A DNA stretch of 64,000 nt from Cannabis sativa (lineage: Eukaryota; Streptophyta; Magnoliopsida; Rosales; Cannabaceae), in NCBI RefSeq assembly GCF_029168945.1, contig NC_083607.1, positions 43,447,257 to 43,511,256 on the forward strand. The letters run 5' to 3'. Of this stretch, positions 11,291 to 20,984 are shown piece after piece; position 1 is the stretch's first letter; each line of letters starts with the position of its first letter. The translations under genes and the position numbers were made by a program. The notes beneath the pieces are model-generated. The model had not been told where the DNA came from. It searched no databases and saw nothing but the letters and a program-made list of their open reading frames with translations.

Positions 11291-12480
11291 AAGAATTTAA
11301 CGATAACGCATATCCACCCCTGAATGTACATCCATATTCGAATATAGATGATGTTACTTTCAAGTGGATATAGGCATATTGACTCTTAAAGAGAATGATC
11401 TTGTCAAAATCACTATGAACAAGATGCAAATGCCATAGATATATAAGAATGTGGTTGTGGTCTTTTGATGACTTAGGTCTAGTTACAATAAAGAGTTCTT
11501 AGAATAGTCCAAGTGCATCCTGGTCACAGAATACTAAACTCATATTCCATACATAAACATATAGTTTGGATCCATTGATAGAAAATGGATATTAAGATAA
11601 AACTTGTGAAAGTTGAACTGTATTGTATTCTGGATACTGAAATAAAAATTTCTATTTGGAATCTAAAATTATTTTCTCTTGGACCACCACTACTAATCTA
11701 ACTCAAAGCCTAATTTGCCTAAAGTAAGCATATACAAGTAGGAGATTTCTAAGATTGAGGATTTATATCATTTCGGGATAGAATGTCGAGAATATAGTCA
11801 TCTGCTCATCAATTTCATAAGAGAAATTAGAGTGACATTATAAGCAGATGATTTATAAACCATTCATCCAATGATATACTATGTAAGAATATTCAAAATG
11901 AATAAGCTAAAAGGAAAAATTAGGATAATTTCGATTAAAATAAGAATCCAACGATATCCTGGTAGGCGAGAGTCAAAGTTATTCTTATTTTACACGAAAT
12001 TTACAACTACAATTAATAACAGAAAACAACATGGTTCAATATAAATTCATACACAATTCAGAAATTATTAAGCATTTAGCAAGTAACAAAGATATGTGAA
12101 AATACAAAACTAACATATCTTAAAAAATTTCAAGGTTTCCAACAAACTTATACAGTATCCCGGTAGGCGAGAGTCAAACTAATCATTCATTGAATAGAGT
12201 TGTCAGCTCATCTAAAATGGACACCATTCTAGCAACTTTTTATTCGATCAAAATAAGAATCCAATGAGCTTCTACCATTATTTCATACTTCGTAAATATA
12301 TCTCTAAGTAGTCACCGTAGGGGAGAGTCTAATAGAGACGAAAACCTACAAAATACTTATCATAAGAGATTGTTATGGTGTTAAATGCTTCAACGAATAA
12401 CCATCCATAAGGGGGACGAAGTCTAGCGTCTCGAGGTTATATTAAAAACATTTAACCATGTAGGACCAACAATGGAGATC
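11291..12480. other. Non-coding stretch, probably decayed 5' part of the copia element
   Basis: By position this would be the gag/protease/leader part of the minus-strand copia element, but I could not read any convincing peptide. It holds three copies of a short motif described separately. Confidence 0.35.
11935..12335. repeat. Degenerate internal repeat with GGTAGGCGAGAGTC motif
   Basis: The motif GGTAGGCGAGAGTCAAA occurs at about 11961 and 12162, and a variant (CCGTAGGGGAGAGTCTAA) at about 12315. The neighbouring phrase AAAATAAGAATCCAA occurs near 11938 and 12250. Spacing is 150-200 bp, so this is an old tandem duplication. Function unknown. Confidence 0.6.
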
Positions 12481-12699
12481 GAATATCCTTATAACTAAAG
12501 CTCATTATTTTAAAGAGTTGTATTCTCATTTGATATTTATTTTAATATATATTTATTTTATTAAAATTACTAATTTAAATAACTCTAAATATAAATTTTA
12601 ATTTCATACTTATAAAATTATACCCTAGGAAGATCTAAAAAATAAAATCAAATTATTTTCCATCCATAGTATTAATTTTCTAATAAATATTATGAAAAT

Positions 12700-13700
12700 T
12701 ACTTAATTTAAGTTGGTCCAAAATTAATTAAACAATTAAATTTCAACTCAAATTTAATTTTCTACAAATATATATAACTGAATTTTAAAATCTAATGTAT
12801 TTAAAGTAGTACATTTTCGAAATTCAATAAAATAAAATAAAACTCGAAAATTTAGTCTAATTTATGTTGTTCTAAAATTAAATAAATTAATTTTCAACAT
12901 AAATACAATTTTCCTATTTAATTAAATCTCTTAAGAAAAATATCAAACATTTAAGTGTCTTGAACAAATCAACTTAAAAATTAATTTTCTTATTTAATTA
13001 AATATATCTAGAAAAATACCAAAAAGTTTACCTAAAAAATATCTATCTAGATAATTCATAAACTAATTACTAATTTTCTAATTAAAATATAATATAATTT
13101 AGTCTATTTATTTTAAATAAATCATTAATGAAAATTACTTGATTTAAGTTGATCTAAAATTGGTTAAAATTAATTTCCAACTTAATATGATTTTCAAAAT
13201 TGAAAAATTTCGAAATATCTGCATTTCAAACAAATAAATACAATTCGAAATTACGTGGGAAAATGATTATTAAAATAAAATAAAATTTATTCTGAAAATT
13301 ATTCTAATTTAAGTTGATTTAAAATTAAAAAATTTCAACTTAAATATAATTTTCTATTTAATTAAATTTATTAACACAGAAATAATTAAGTATCTTGAAT
13401 AAAATTAACTTAATTATTAATTCTAATTTAATATTTAAGAAAAATATTCTAATTTAAGTTGGTCTAAAATTAATTAAATAATTGATTTTCAACTTAAATA
13501 TAATTTTATATTTTAATTAAATTTCATGAAATTGAAACAAATAATTAAGTATCTTGAATAAAATCAACTTAATTATTAATTCTATTTAAGCTCTAAGAAA
13601 AATATTATAATTTAAGTTGGTACAAAATTCATTAAATAATTAATTTTCAACTTAAATATATATTTTTACTTAATTAAATATTAGAAAATATAAATTAGTT
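12700..13700. repeat. Diverged AT-rich tandem repeat with internal palindrome
   Basis: Six degenerate copies begin near 12706, 12860, 13138, 13306, 13450 and 13610, about 145-280 bp apart. Each has ATTTAAGTTGGTCTAAAATT followed some 20-30 bp later by TTTTCAACTTAAAT, so the ends (TTTAAGTTG and CAACTTAAA) are inverted and could form a hairpin. An AATTTTCTATTTAATTAAAT-like tail often follows. No coding potential was seen. Confidence 0.6.
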
Positions 13701-14220
13701 ACTAGAAATCACTATCTAGAATATTTTATTAAACTAAGTGTATTTATCTAAATTAATTTTAAAATAATCAAATGAAAAATTAAGTTTATTTAATTTAAAA
13801 TTAATTATGTTGCCAATTCAATTTTAATTAGGTTAAACTAGTATAATTAGCCTAATACAATTATTTAAATAAGACAAATGAACCTTCACAATTGGGGTTG
13901 TTCATGTGAGGGAGGGCTGGGTTCAGTATGTCGTACTCACTACTAATGGCCCCCTAATTCTCACAGAAGGCCCAAATGAGAGGAATTTAACCTTTCATTA
14001 AATAATTGTTATTTATTAAATTAGCCCAATACTAATTGAGCCTAAATAAAACTATCATGTGTGATATTTTATTTTAGCAACCTAGTCAATTTAAATAGGG
14101 AAATTTTCATGGGCCACCTAAATTGGGTAATTATTTTCAAAAATGACGTTCTTTTTGTTATGTTAAGTTTCAGTATATATAGTTGTCGTTTTTCGGTAGT
14201 TTTTTATTTTTAACGTTTTC
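13701..14220. other. Intergenic stretch between repeats and promoter
   Basis: AT-rich except for a GC-richer island near 13890-13985. No gene or RNA was recognised. Confidence 0.4.
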
Positions 14221-14223
14221 TAT

Positions 14224-14470
14224 ATTGGGCTTTGTATTCCCGACTTTTTCGGCCCAATTTTTTAAAAAACCCCTTCTTTGTACACGTGCGTGCGTGACGT
14301 GAGGCTGAGCTGCTACAGCCTACAACACGTCAATCACGTAGGCTGAGCAAAGCTTTCATTTCATTTTTCATTTCAAAAGTTTTCTGTTCAGTTTTTTCAT
14401 TTAATTTTTCTTTTTCATTTCAAAAGTTTTCAAAGCTTTGGAGCTAATATTAGGGTTAGGGTTTTGATAT
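14224..14470 (+). promoter_or_regulatory. Promoter-like region of the DUF1985 gene
   Basis: Contains site II-like elements (TTGGGCTT at about 14225, GGCCCAAT at 14251), a perfect G-box core CACGTG at 14283-14288, and a telo-box-like TTAGGGTTAGGGTTTT near 14450-14465. Telo-box plus site II is a pairing known from plant growth and translation genes. A short upstream frame (ATG near 14502, four codons) precedes the main start. The transcription start is not determined. Confidence 0.45.
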
Positions 14471-14576
14471 TCAATAATCTTGTTTCCTGTTAGTTGTAAT
14501 GGCGATCCTTTGATCGTCTAGCTCTCCTTCTCCGTTGCCATTATTTGATTGTGGTGCAAGTGACAAAGATTTGTCA

Positions 14577-17500
14577 ATGTGTGTACCCGGTGGTTCGAAG
14601 CAGTCGAGTTCATTAAAGAGCAAGGGTTTTGCTGCAAAGAAAAAACGTGATAAGGAGAAGATAGTTGATAAAGGGAAGGCAGTTGAAGATGATCGTGTTG
14701 TGAAAAGAGTTAGGAAATGTGCATCTCTGGATTCAGATTATGAAGATGAGCTAGACATGGATATATTCAATGGAGCAAAGGTGATTTTTCTTTCATCCTA
14801 GCATTTTTATTTTATTATTTTCTTTTTTTAGTTTTTTTTTTTTCTGTATGTTGCATTTTTGAAGGTGTTTTTTATGTTGTTTTGTTGTTTTCGTTTTTGT
14901 TGTTTTTTTTTTAATTTTCATTTTTAATTTCGTGACGTTTTTTTTTGGTATTGATTTAGTTTTCTTTTTTTTTAAGTAGGTTTATTGTTTGTTTTTTATT
15001 TACATTATGTTTTGTTTTTTTTTTTGTTTCATATTTTGTTGATTTTTTTTTTCTGATTCGTTACATTTTTATTGATTGAGTTTTCATATTGTGTTATGTT
15101 GTTCTGTTTTTGAAACTGTGGGGGTTTCATGATTTATGTTTTCTATTTCCTTGTATTCTTTTTCCAAATTTTGGGTATGTTTTATATTGGGGGTTATTTT
15201 GATTGTTGCATACGGCTTTTTGTGATATATGCTATTATTATTATTAGTTGCTTTAGGATTCTTTTTAAAAGAATTTTCTGAAAACATACCTTTACCCTTT
15301 TTAAAAGAATGAATTAGAAAGTTGCAAAACTTGCTCTATTTTTTAGGACTGAAAGTTAAGTGACCAGAATTTCTTATTTATTTTCGTCATTAGAACTTTA
15401 TTTTGATGTAATTCTGTTTATTTTGGCCAGTGCCTTCCTTAAAAAAAGAATGAATTAGAAAATAGTTTACATAGTATTGGTTTTAGATAATATCATATGA
15501 GCAAGCCAATAAAAAATGCAAATTAACTACTCATTTAAACTAAACATTAAAGAATAATATATTATGGGGATGAAATAAATGAGTCAATGACATCAGGTGA
15601 AAATATTTGTGTTACTAGTTTTTGGAAATTTCCCAAAACCCTCCCCAACATTTAAGTTTACCTAACTTTTTCTTATCCTAAGCTTTAGAATGTCTACTAA
15701 ATCATTTATTTTCTTATCCTAAATGTTTACCACACAACACACACACACTCTCTTTACCAGTTGTGTTACCACTTTTTATTTTCTTTATAATTGTAAAGAA
15801 GTTCACCCTTTTAGTCTATGACTGTCAAAAAAGCAGAATATTATCTCAAGATGGACAGAAAATAATTCAAAGCAATAACCCTTTTTATTTCATTTTTTAA
15901 AAGAGCAAAACAAGAACACTTTATAATAATTAAAGTACCCTAAAACTGGCAATCTCTTTAAAAAATTAGAATATGTTAAAAACAGGCAAGGATGAAATGT
16001 GCTTAATTTTAGAGAAGTTGCTTTATCATTTTTGGCTAGGCATAACCGAGTTGCTAATAGACACCCAGGACCAATTTTTTCACATTAAAGTATGATGGAG
16101 TATTGCCATTTTCATTTTGTTTTCTTTTATAAATCTAAGTATATTGTAAATAGTATCTACTATTTTCTTGGCAATTTTATTTTATCTTTTGTAAATACAT
16201 AATTGCCTAATCATTTCAATTTTATTTTGTTTTTCAATTTTTGCAAGTAGTTTCAAATTTATTTTTATAAGTTTGCTTTCTGTTTTGTTTGCATTTTTAA
16301 TGTGCTACAGATTTTGCTTTTATATCCAATTGATAGTTTTTACTAATATTGTGGTACATAATGATCAGTGTTTTTTTATTTGATTTTTCAGTTTTTACAA
16401 GTAGTTTCAAATTTATTTTTATAATTTTGCTTCTGTTTTGTTTGCATTTATAATGTGTTACAGTTTTTAATTTTTTTTTCCAATTGATAGTTTTTATTTT
16501 TTTAATGTTAATTTTTTTTTATTTAATGAAATTTTTTTGTAGCTGTGGGAATTCTACTTTAAGCCTGAAGATAAATTGATTGGGAAGATTACTTTTTATC
16601 CTAATTCAAGAGTAGATTTTATTAAGGTCATTAAGAAGAAATTAACCTCAGAACAACTTGTCCTCTTTATGGAAACATGTTTTGGTCATTTTCTAGGCAT
16701 GTCAACAGTTACAATGCAAGCTCAATTGATTCATGCATCATTGTATAGGAAAGTTCATCAAAATAATGAGCGTGAGATTTTGTTTAGGTTTGGCAATGAC
16801 ACTGTTAGATTTAGTGTTGCTGAATTTGGTCTTATTTCTGGTTTAAAATGCACTGGTGACAGGGATTATTCCAAGTATGTTAACAATACTAATGAGTTTG
16901 CTGAGAGATATTTTTATGACCAAACTGTTACATATGGTGGGGTTGTGAGTAGATTCTTGTCTAGTAATTTTAAGGATGATGGGTTTGCTGTAAAAATGGT
17001 TGTTCTTTACTTTGTAACTAATAGCTTGCTTAGTAGGGGAGAAGATAAAAAAGTTCATGCTGGGTTGTTAAATTTGATAGGTTGTGGGGAGTTTAATTCA
17101 TACCCTTGGGGGAAATTATCTTATGATTACACCTTTCATGGATTGAGGGTTGGGTTGAAGTCAAAACAGATGCAAAAGAAGAGGGATTTAGATATTAAAG
17201 AGAAACGTGTTAGGCAATACCGAATGGGTGGCTTTCCATTTGCTTATCAAGTTTGGCTGTATGAAGTGCTTCCAATTCTAAAGAGGGAGGACATTTGTTC
17301 GTATGATCCTGCTCCAAGTTTTAGAATTTGTAGGTGGACTGATAGTTCTTCTCTAAATTCAAATAAACTCGAGAAAAAAGTGTTTTCATCGTCTAAGGTA
17401 AAATAATAAAAAATTAACTATTTTTTGTTCATTATGTCTATGTGTATTATTTTTTGGTTACAAAGCTTGTTATGCTAATATGTTTTTTGTTTTTGTTTGT

Positions 17501-17939
17501 ACTGTTAAAGCTGAAAGCTGTACCAATGGAACCAACTGATGCAGAGAAAGATTTGTTAGATCTTTCTGAGTTTGAGTGGTATGGTTTGAGTGTTTCTGAT
17601 GATGATTTTGTGGGACCAGCGATGCCCAAGAAGTTGGTTAAAGGACAATCTTCTGGTGTTCAAAATATTCCTGAGAAGGTTGCCAAGGATGTGCTAAAAG
17701 GTGTTTCCAATAGGATTTCAAAGCACATGAAAGACTCTTTAGCTGTAATTTTAAATCATCAGAAGGCTGTTCTTGATGCTGGGTTTTTAGAGGTTAAGAA
17801 GACTATAGAGGAGAAATTTTTGGAGTTTGAGAAATCTATAAAGTCTTACATTGACTGTAAGATTGAAGATGGATTGAAAGTTTATTTGGATATGAGATTT
17901 GAGGTTTTGATCGCACCCGAAATGTATTGTGCGGAATAG
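14577..17939 (+). CDS. DUF1985-like protein, three exons, 3' end replaced by 5S rDNA
   Basis: Exons 14577-14780, 16543-17397 and 17511-17939 join in phase 0 with GT-AG introns (AAG|GTGATT, AAG|GTAAAA, TTGTAG|CTG, TTAAAG|CTG), giving 495 residues. The ATG at 14577 is the first in frame. Residues 1-68 are basic with KKKRDKEK and KRVRK, possible nuclear signals, then an acidic stretch. Exon 2 has FGHFLGM, FRFGNDTVRFSVAEFGLISG and FPFAYQVWLYEVLPIL, the pattern I associate with plant DUF1985 proteins. Many of these carry a C-terminal Ulp1-like (C48) protease and are linked to Mutator-like transposons. Exon 3 is helical and charged, perhaps coiled coil, with no protease visible. The last nine residues (IAPEMYCAE) and the stop are encoded antisense by 5S rDNA, so the original 3' part is lost. 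Expression is unproven. Confidence 0.6.
14781..16542 (+). other. Intron 1 of the DUF1985-like gene (1762 bp)
   Basis: T-rich on the coding strand, bounded by AAG|GTGATT and TTTGTAG|CTG. No nested gene was seen. It contains a partial internal duplication near its 3' end. Confidence 0.6.
16231..16496. repeat. Tandem duplication inside intron 1
   Basis: 16231-16342 recurs at 16385-16496, offset about 154 bp. Shared landmarks are CAAGTAGTTTCAAATTTATT, TTCTGTTTTGTTTGCATTT, a TG(C/T)TACAG step and CCAATTGATAGTTTTTA. The TACAG in each copy looks like a 3' splice site, but no open exon follows. Confidence 0.75.
17898..17918. other. Breakpoint between unique DNA and 5S array
   Basis: Exon 3 of the DUF1985-like gene runs to GAGGTTT, and from 17908 the sequence is TGATCGCACCC, the 5' end of a minus-strand 5S gene, followed by a full spacer. 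Up to two bases of overlap are possible at the join. No target duplication can be judged because the other array end is outside the window. Confidence 0.85.
17908..17918 (-). pseudogene. 5S rRNA stub (first 11 nt only)
   Basis: Only RNA positions 1-11 (GGGTGCGATCA) remain at the junction. The upstream spacer, including its TATA-like element, is intact, but box A, the intermediate element and box C are gone, so Pol III initiation by TFIIIA/TFIIIC is not expected. Confidence 0.85.
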
Positions 17940-18056
17940 TCATTTATAGCGAACCCCTCTCCTCCCTCAACCCAAGTACACAAATTTCCCGATTACAATA
18001 ATCATTCCGAAATTATAATAAAGAAAAAAAATTAAAATTAAAAAAACAAAAACTTT

Positions 18057-18176
18057 AGGGGTGCAACACGAGGAATTCCCAGGAGGTCACCCATCCTAGT
18101 ACTACTCTCGCCAAAGCACGCTTAACTGCGGAGTTCTGATGGGATCCGGTGCATTAGTGCTGGTATGATCGCACCC
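18057..18176 (-). rRNA. 5S ribosomal RNA, copy 1
   Basis: Exactly 120 nt, from GGGTGCGATCATACC to GTTGCACCCCT, the angiosperm 5S form with paired ends (GGGTGC / GCACCC). RNA positions map as 18177 minus n: box A about 18113-18127, intermediate element about 18105-18110, box C about 18080-18097. This edge copy has two private changes, GAGGAATTCC near 18073 and CGCCAAAGC near 18110, the second next to box A. 5S rRNA is a structural RNA of the 60S subunit, made by Pol III. Confidence 0.95.
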
Positions 18177-18210
18177 GAAATGTATTGTGCGGAATAGTCA
18201 TTTATAGCGA
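18177..18210 (-). promoter_or_regulatory. Upstream 5S promoter elements (copy 1, typical of all units)
   Basis: On the minus strand TATAAA lies at -30 to -25 (18201-18206), a GC pair at -14/-13 (18189-18190) and C at -1 (18177). This matches the plant 5S layout of TATA-like box, GC and -1 C known from Arabidopsis, within one or two bases. The TATA-like box is kept in nearly every unit. In many right-hand units one G of the nearby GTGCGGAATAG is absent, which shortens the TATA-to-start spacing by one. Confidence 0.75.
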
Positions 18211-18314
18211 ACCCGTCTCCCCCCTAAAGCCAAGTACACAAATTTCCCGATTACAATAATCATTCCGAAATTATAATAAAGAAAAAAAATTAAAATTAAA
18301 AAAATAAAAAATTT

Positions 18315-18434
18315 AGGGGTGCAACACGAGGACTTCCCAGGAGGTCACCCATCCTAGTACTACTCTCGCCCAAGCACGCTTAACTGCGGAGTTCTGATGG
18401 GATCCGGTGCATTAGTGCTGGTATGATCGCACCC
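18315..18434 (-). rRNA. 5S ribosomal RNA, copy 2
   Basis: 120 nt, matching the majority canonical form at all internal control elements. Good reference copy for the array. Confidence 0.97.
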
Positions 18435-18540
18435 GAAATGTATTGTGAGGAATAGTCAATTATAGCGAACCCCTCTCCTCCCTCAAGCCAAGTACACAAA
18501 TTTCCCGATTACAATAATCATTCCGAAATTATAATAAAGA

Positions 18541-18572
18541 AAAAAAATTAAAATTAAAAAAACAAAAAATTT
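18541..18572 (-). terminator. Pol III T-run terminator (copy 3, typical of all units)
   Basis: Directly after the RNA 3' end the minus strand reads AAATTTTTTGTTTTTTTAATT, two T runs of six or more. The second run varies in length between units (about 5-10). Confidence 0.8.
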
Positions 18573-18692
18573 AGGGGTGCAACACAACGACTTCCCAGGA
18601 GGTCACCCATCCTAGTACTACTCTCACCCAAGCACGCTTAACTGCGGAGTTCTGATGGGATCCGGTGCATTAGTGCTGGTATGATCGCACCC
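18573..18692 (-). rRNA. 5S ribosomal RNA, copy 3
   Basis: 120 nt. Differs from copy 2 by CACAACGAC in place of CACGAGGAC near the RNA 3' end and CTCACCCAAG in place of CTCGCCCAAG, the latter in or near box A. Confidence 0.95.
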
Positions 18693-20895
18693 GAAATGTA
18701 TTGTGCGGAATAGTCATTTATAGCGAACCCCTCTCCTCCCTCAAGCCAAGCACACAAATTTCCCGATTACAATAATCATTCCGAAATTATAATAAAGAAA
18801 AAAAATTAAAATTAAAGAAACAAAAAATTTAGGGGTGCAACACGAGGACTTCCCAGGAGGTCACCCATCCTAGTACTACTCTCGCCCAAGCACGCTTAAC
18901 TGCGGAGTTCTGATGGGATCCGGTGCATTAGTGCTGGTATGATCGCACCCGAAATGTATTGTGCGGAATAGTCATTTATAGCGAACACCTCTCCTCCCTC
19001 AAGCCAAGTACACAAATTTCCCGATTACAATAATCATTCCGAAATTATAATAAAGAAAAAAAAATTAAAATTAAAAAAACAAAAAATTTAGGGGTGCAAC
19101 ACGAGGACTTCCCAGGAGGTCACCCATCCTAGTACTACTCTCGCCCAAGCACGCTTAATCGGCGGGAAGTTCTGATGGGATCCGGTGCATTAGTGCTGGT
19201 ATGATCGCACCCGAAATGTATTGTGCGGAATAGTCATTTATAGCGAACCCCTCTCCTCCCTCAAGCCAAGTACACAAATTTCCCGATTACAATAATCATT
19301 TCGAAATTATAATAAAGAAAAAAAATTAAAATTAAAAAAACAAAAAATTTAGGGGTGCAACACGAGGACTTCCCAGGAGGTCACCCATCCTAGTACTACT
19401 CTCGCCCAAGCACGCTTAATCGGAGTTCTGATGGGATCCGGTGCATTAGTGCTGGTATGATCGCACCCGAAATGTATTGTGCGGAATAGTCATTTATAGC
19501 GAACCCCTCTCCTCCCTCAAGCCAAGTACACAAATTTCCCGATTACAATAATCATTCCAAAATTATAATAAAGAAAAAAAATTAAAATTAAAAAAACAAA
19601 AAATTTAGGGGTGCAACACGAGGACATCCCAGGAGGTCACCCATCCTAGTACTACTCTCGCCCAAGCACGCTTAACTGCGGAGTTCTGATGGGATCCGGT
19701 GCATTAGTGCTGGTATGATCGCACTCGAAATGTATCGTGCGGAATAGTCATTTATAGCGAACCCCTCTCCTCCCTCAAGCCAAGCACACAAATTTCCCGA
19801 TTACAATAATCATTCCGAAATTGTAATAAAGAAAAAAAATTAAAATTAAAAAAACAAAAAATTTAGGGGTGCAACACGAGTACTTCCCAGGAGGTCACCC
19901 ATCCTAGTACTACTCTCGCCCAAGCACGCTTAACTGCGGAGTTCTGATGGGATCCGGTGCATTAGTGCTGGTATGATCCCACCCAAAATGTATTGTGCGA
20001 AATAGTCATTTATAGCGAACCCCTCTCCTCCCTCAAGCCAAGTACACAAATTTCTCGATTACAATAATCATTCCGAAATTATAATAAAGAAAAAAAATTA
20101 AAATTAAAAAAACAAAAAATTTAGGGATGCAACACGAGGACTTCCTAGGAGGTCACCGATCCTAGTACTACTCTCGCCCAAGCACGCTTAACTGCGGAGT
20201 TCTGATGGGATCCGGTGCATTAGTGCTGGTATGATCGCACCCGAAATGTATTGTGCGGAATAGTTATTTATAGCGAACCCCTCTCCTCCCTCAAGCTAAG
20301 TACACAAATTTCCAGATTACAATAATCATTCCGAAATTATAATAAAGAAAAAAAATTAAAATTAAAAAAACAAAAAATTTAGGGGTGCAACACGAGGACT
20401 TCCCAGGAGGTCACACATCCTAGTACTACTCTCGCCCAAGCACGCTTAACTGCGGAGTTCTGATGGGAGCCGGTGCGTTAGTGCTGGTATGATCGCACTC
20501 GAAATGTATTGTGCGAAATAGTCATTTATAGCGAACCCCTCTCCTCCCTCAAGCCAAGCACACAAATTTCCCGATTACAATAATCATTCCAAAATTATAA
20601 TAAAGAAAAAAATTAAAATTAAAAAAACAAAAAATTTATGGGTGCAACACGAGGACTTCCCAGGAGGTCACCCATCCTAGTACTACTCTCGCCCAAGCAC
20701 GCTTAACGGCGGAGTTCTGATGGGATCCGGTGCATTAGTGCTGGTATGATCGCACCCGAAATGTATTGTGCGGAATAGTCATTTATAACGAACCCCTCTC
20801 CTCCCTCAAGCCAAGTACACAAATTTCCCGATTACAATAATCATTCCGAAATTATAATAAAGAAAAAGAATTAAAATTAAAAAAACAAAAAATTT

Positions 20896-20984
20896 AGGGG
20901 TGCAACACGAGGACTTCCCAGGAGGTCACCCATCCTAGTAGTTCTGATGGGATCCGGTGCATTAGTGCTGGTATGATCGCACCC
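20896..20984 (-). pseudogene. 5S rRNA copy 12, 31-nt deletion removing box A
   Basis: The gene is 89 nt. CATCCTAGTA (20931-20940) joins directly to GTTCTGATGG, losing the stretch with box A and the intermediate element. The flanking repeat GTA/GTT suggests slippage or short-homology deletion. Flanking units are intact, so this looks like a real dead copy. Confidence 0.9.

Noticed and set aside
15084..15287. Minus-strand Asn/Lys-rich frame in intron 1
   Set aside because: The composition is what T-rich intron DNA gives on its complement. No start context or domain supports it.
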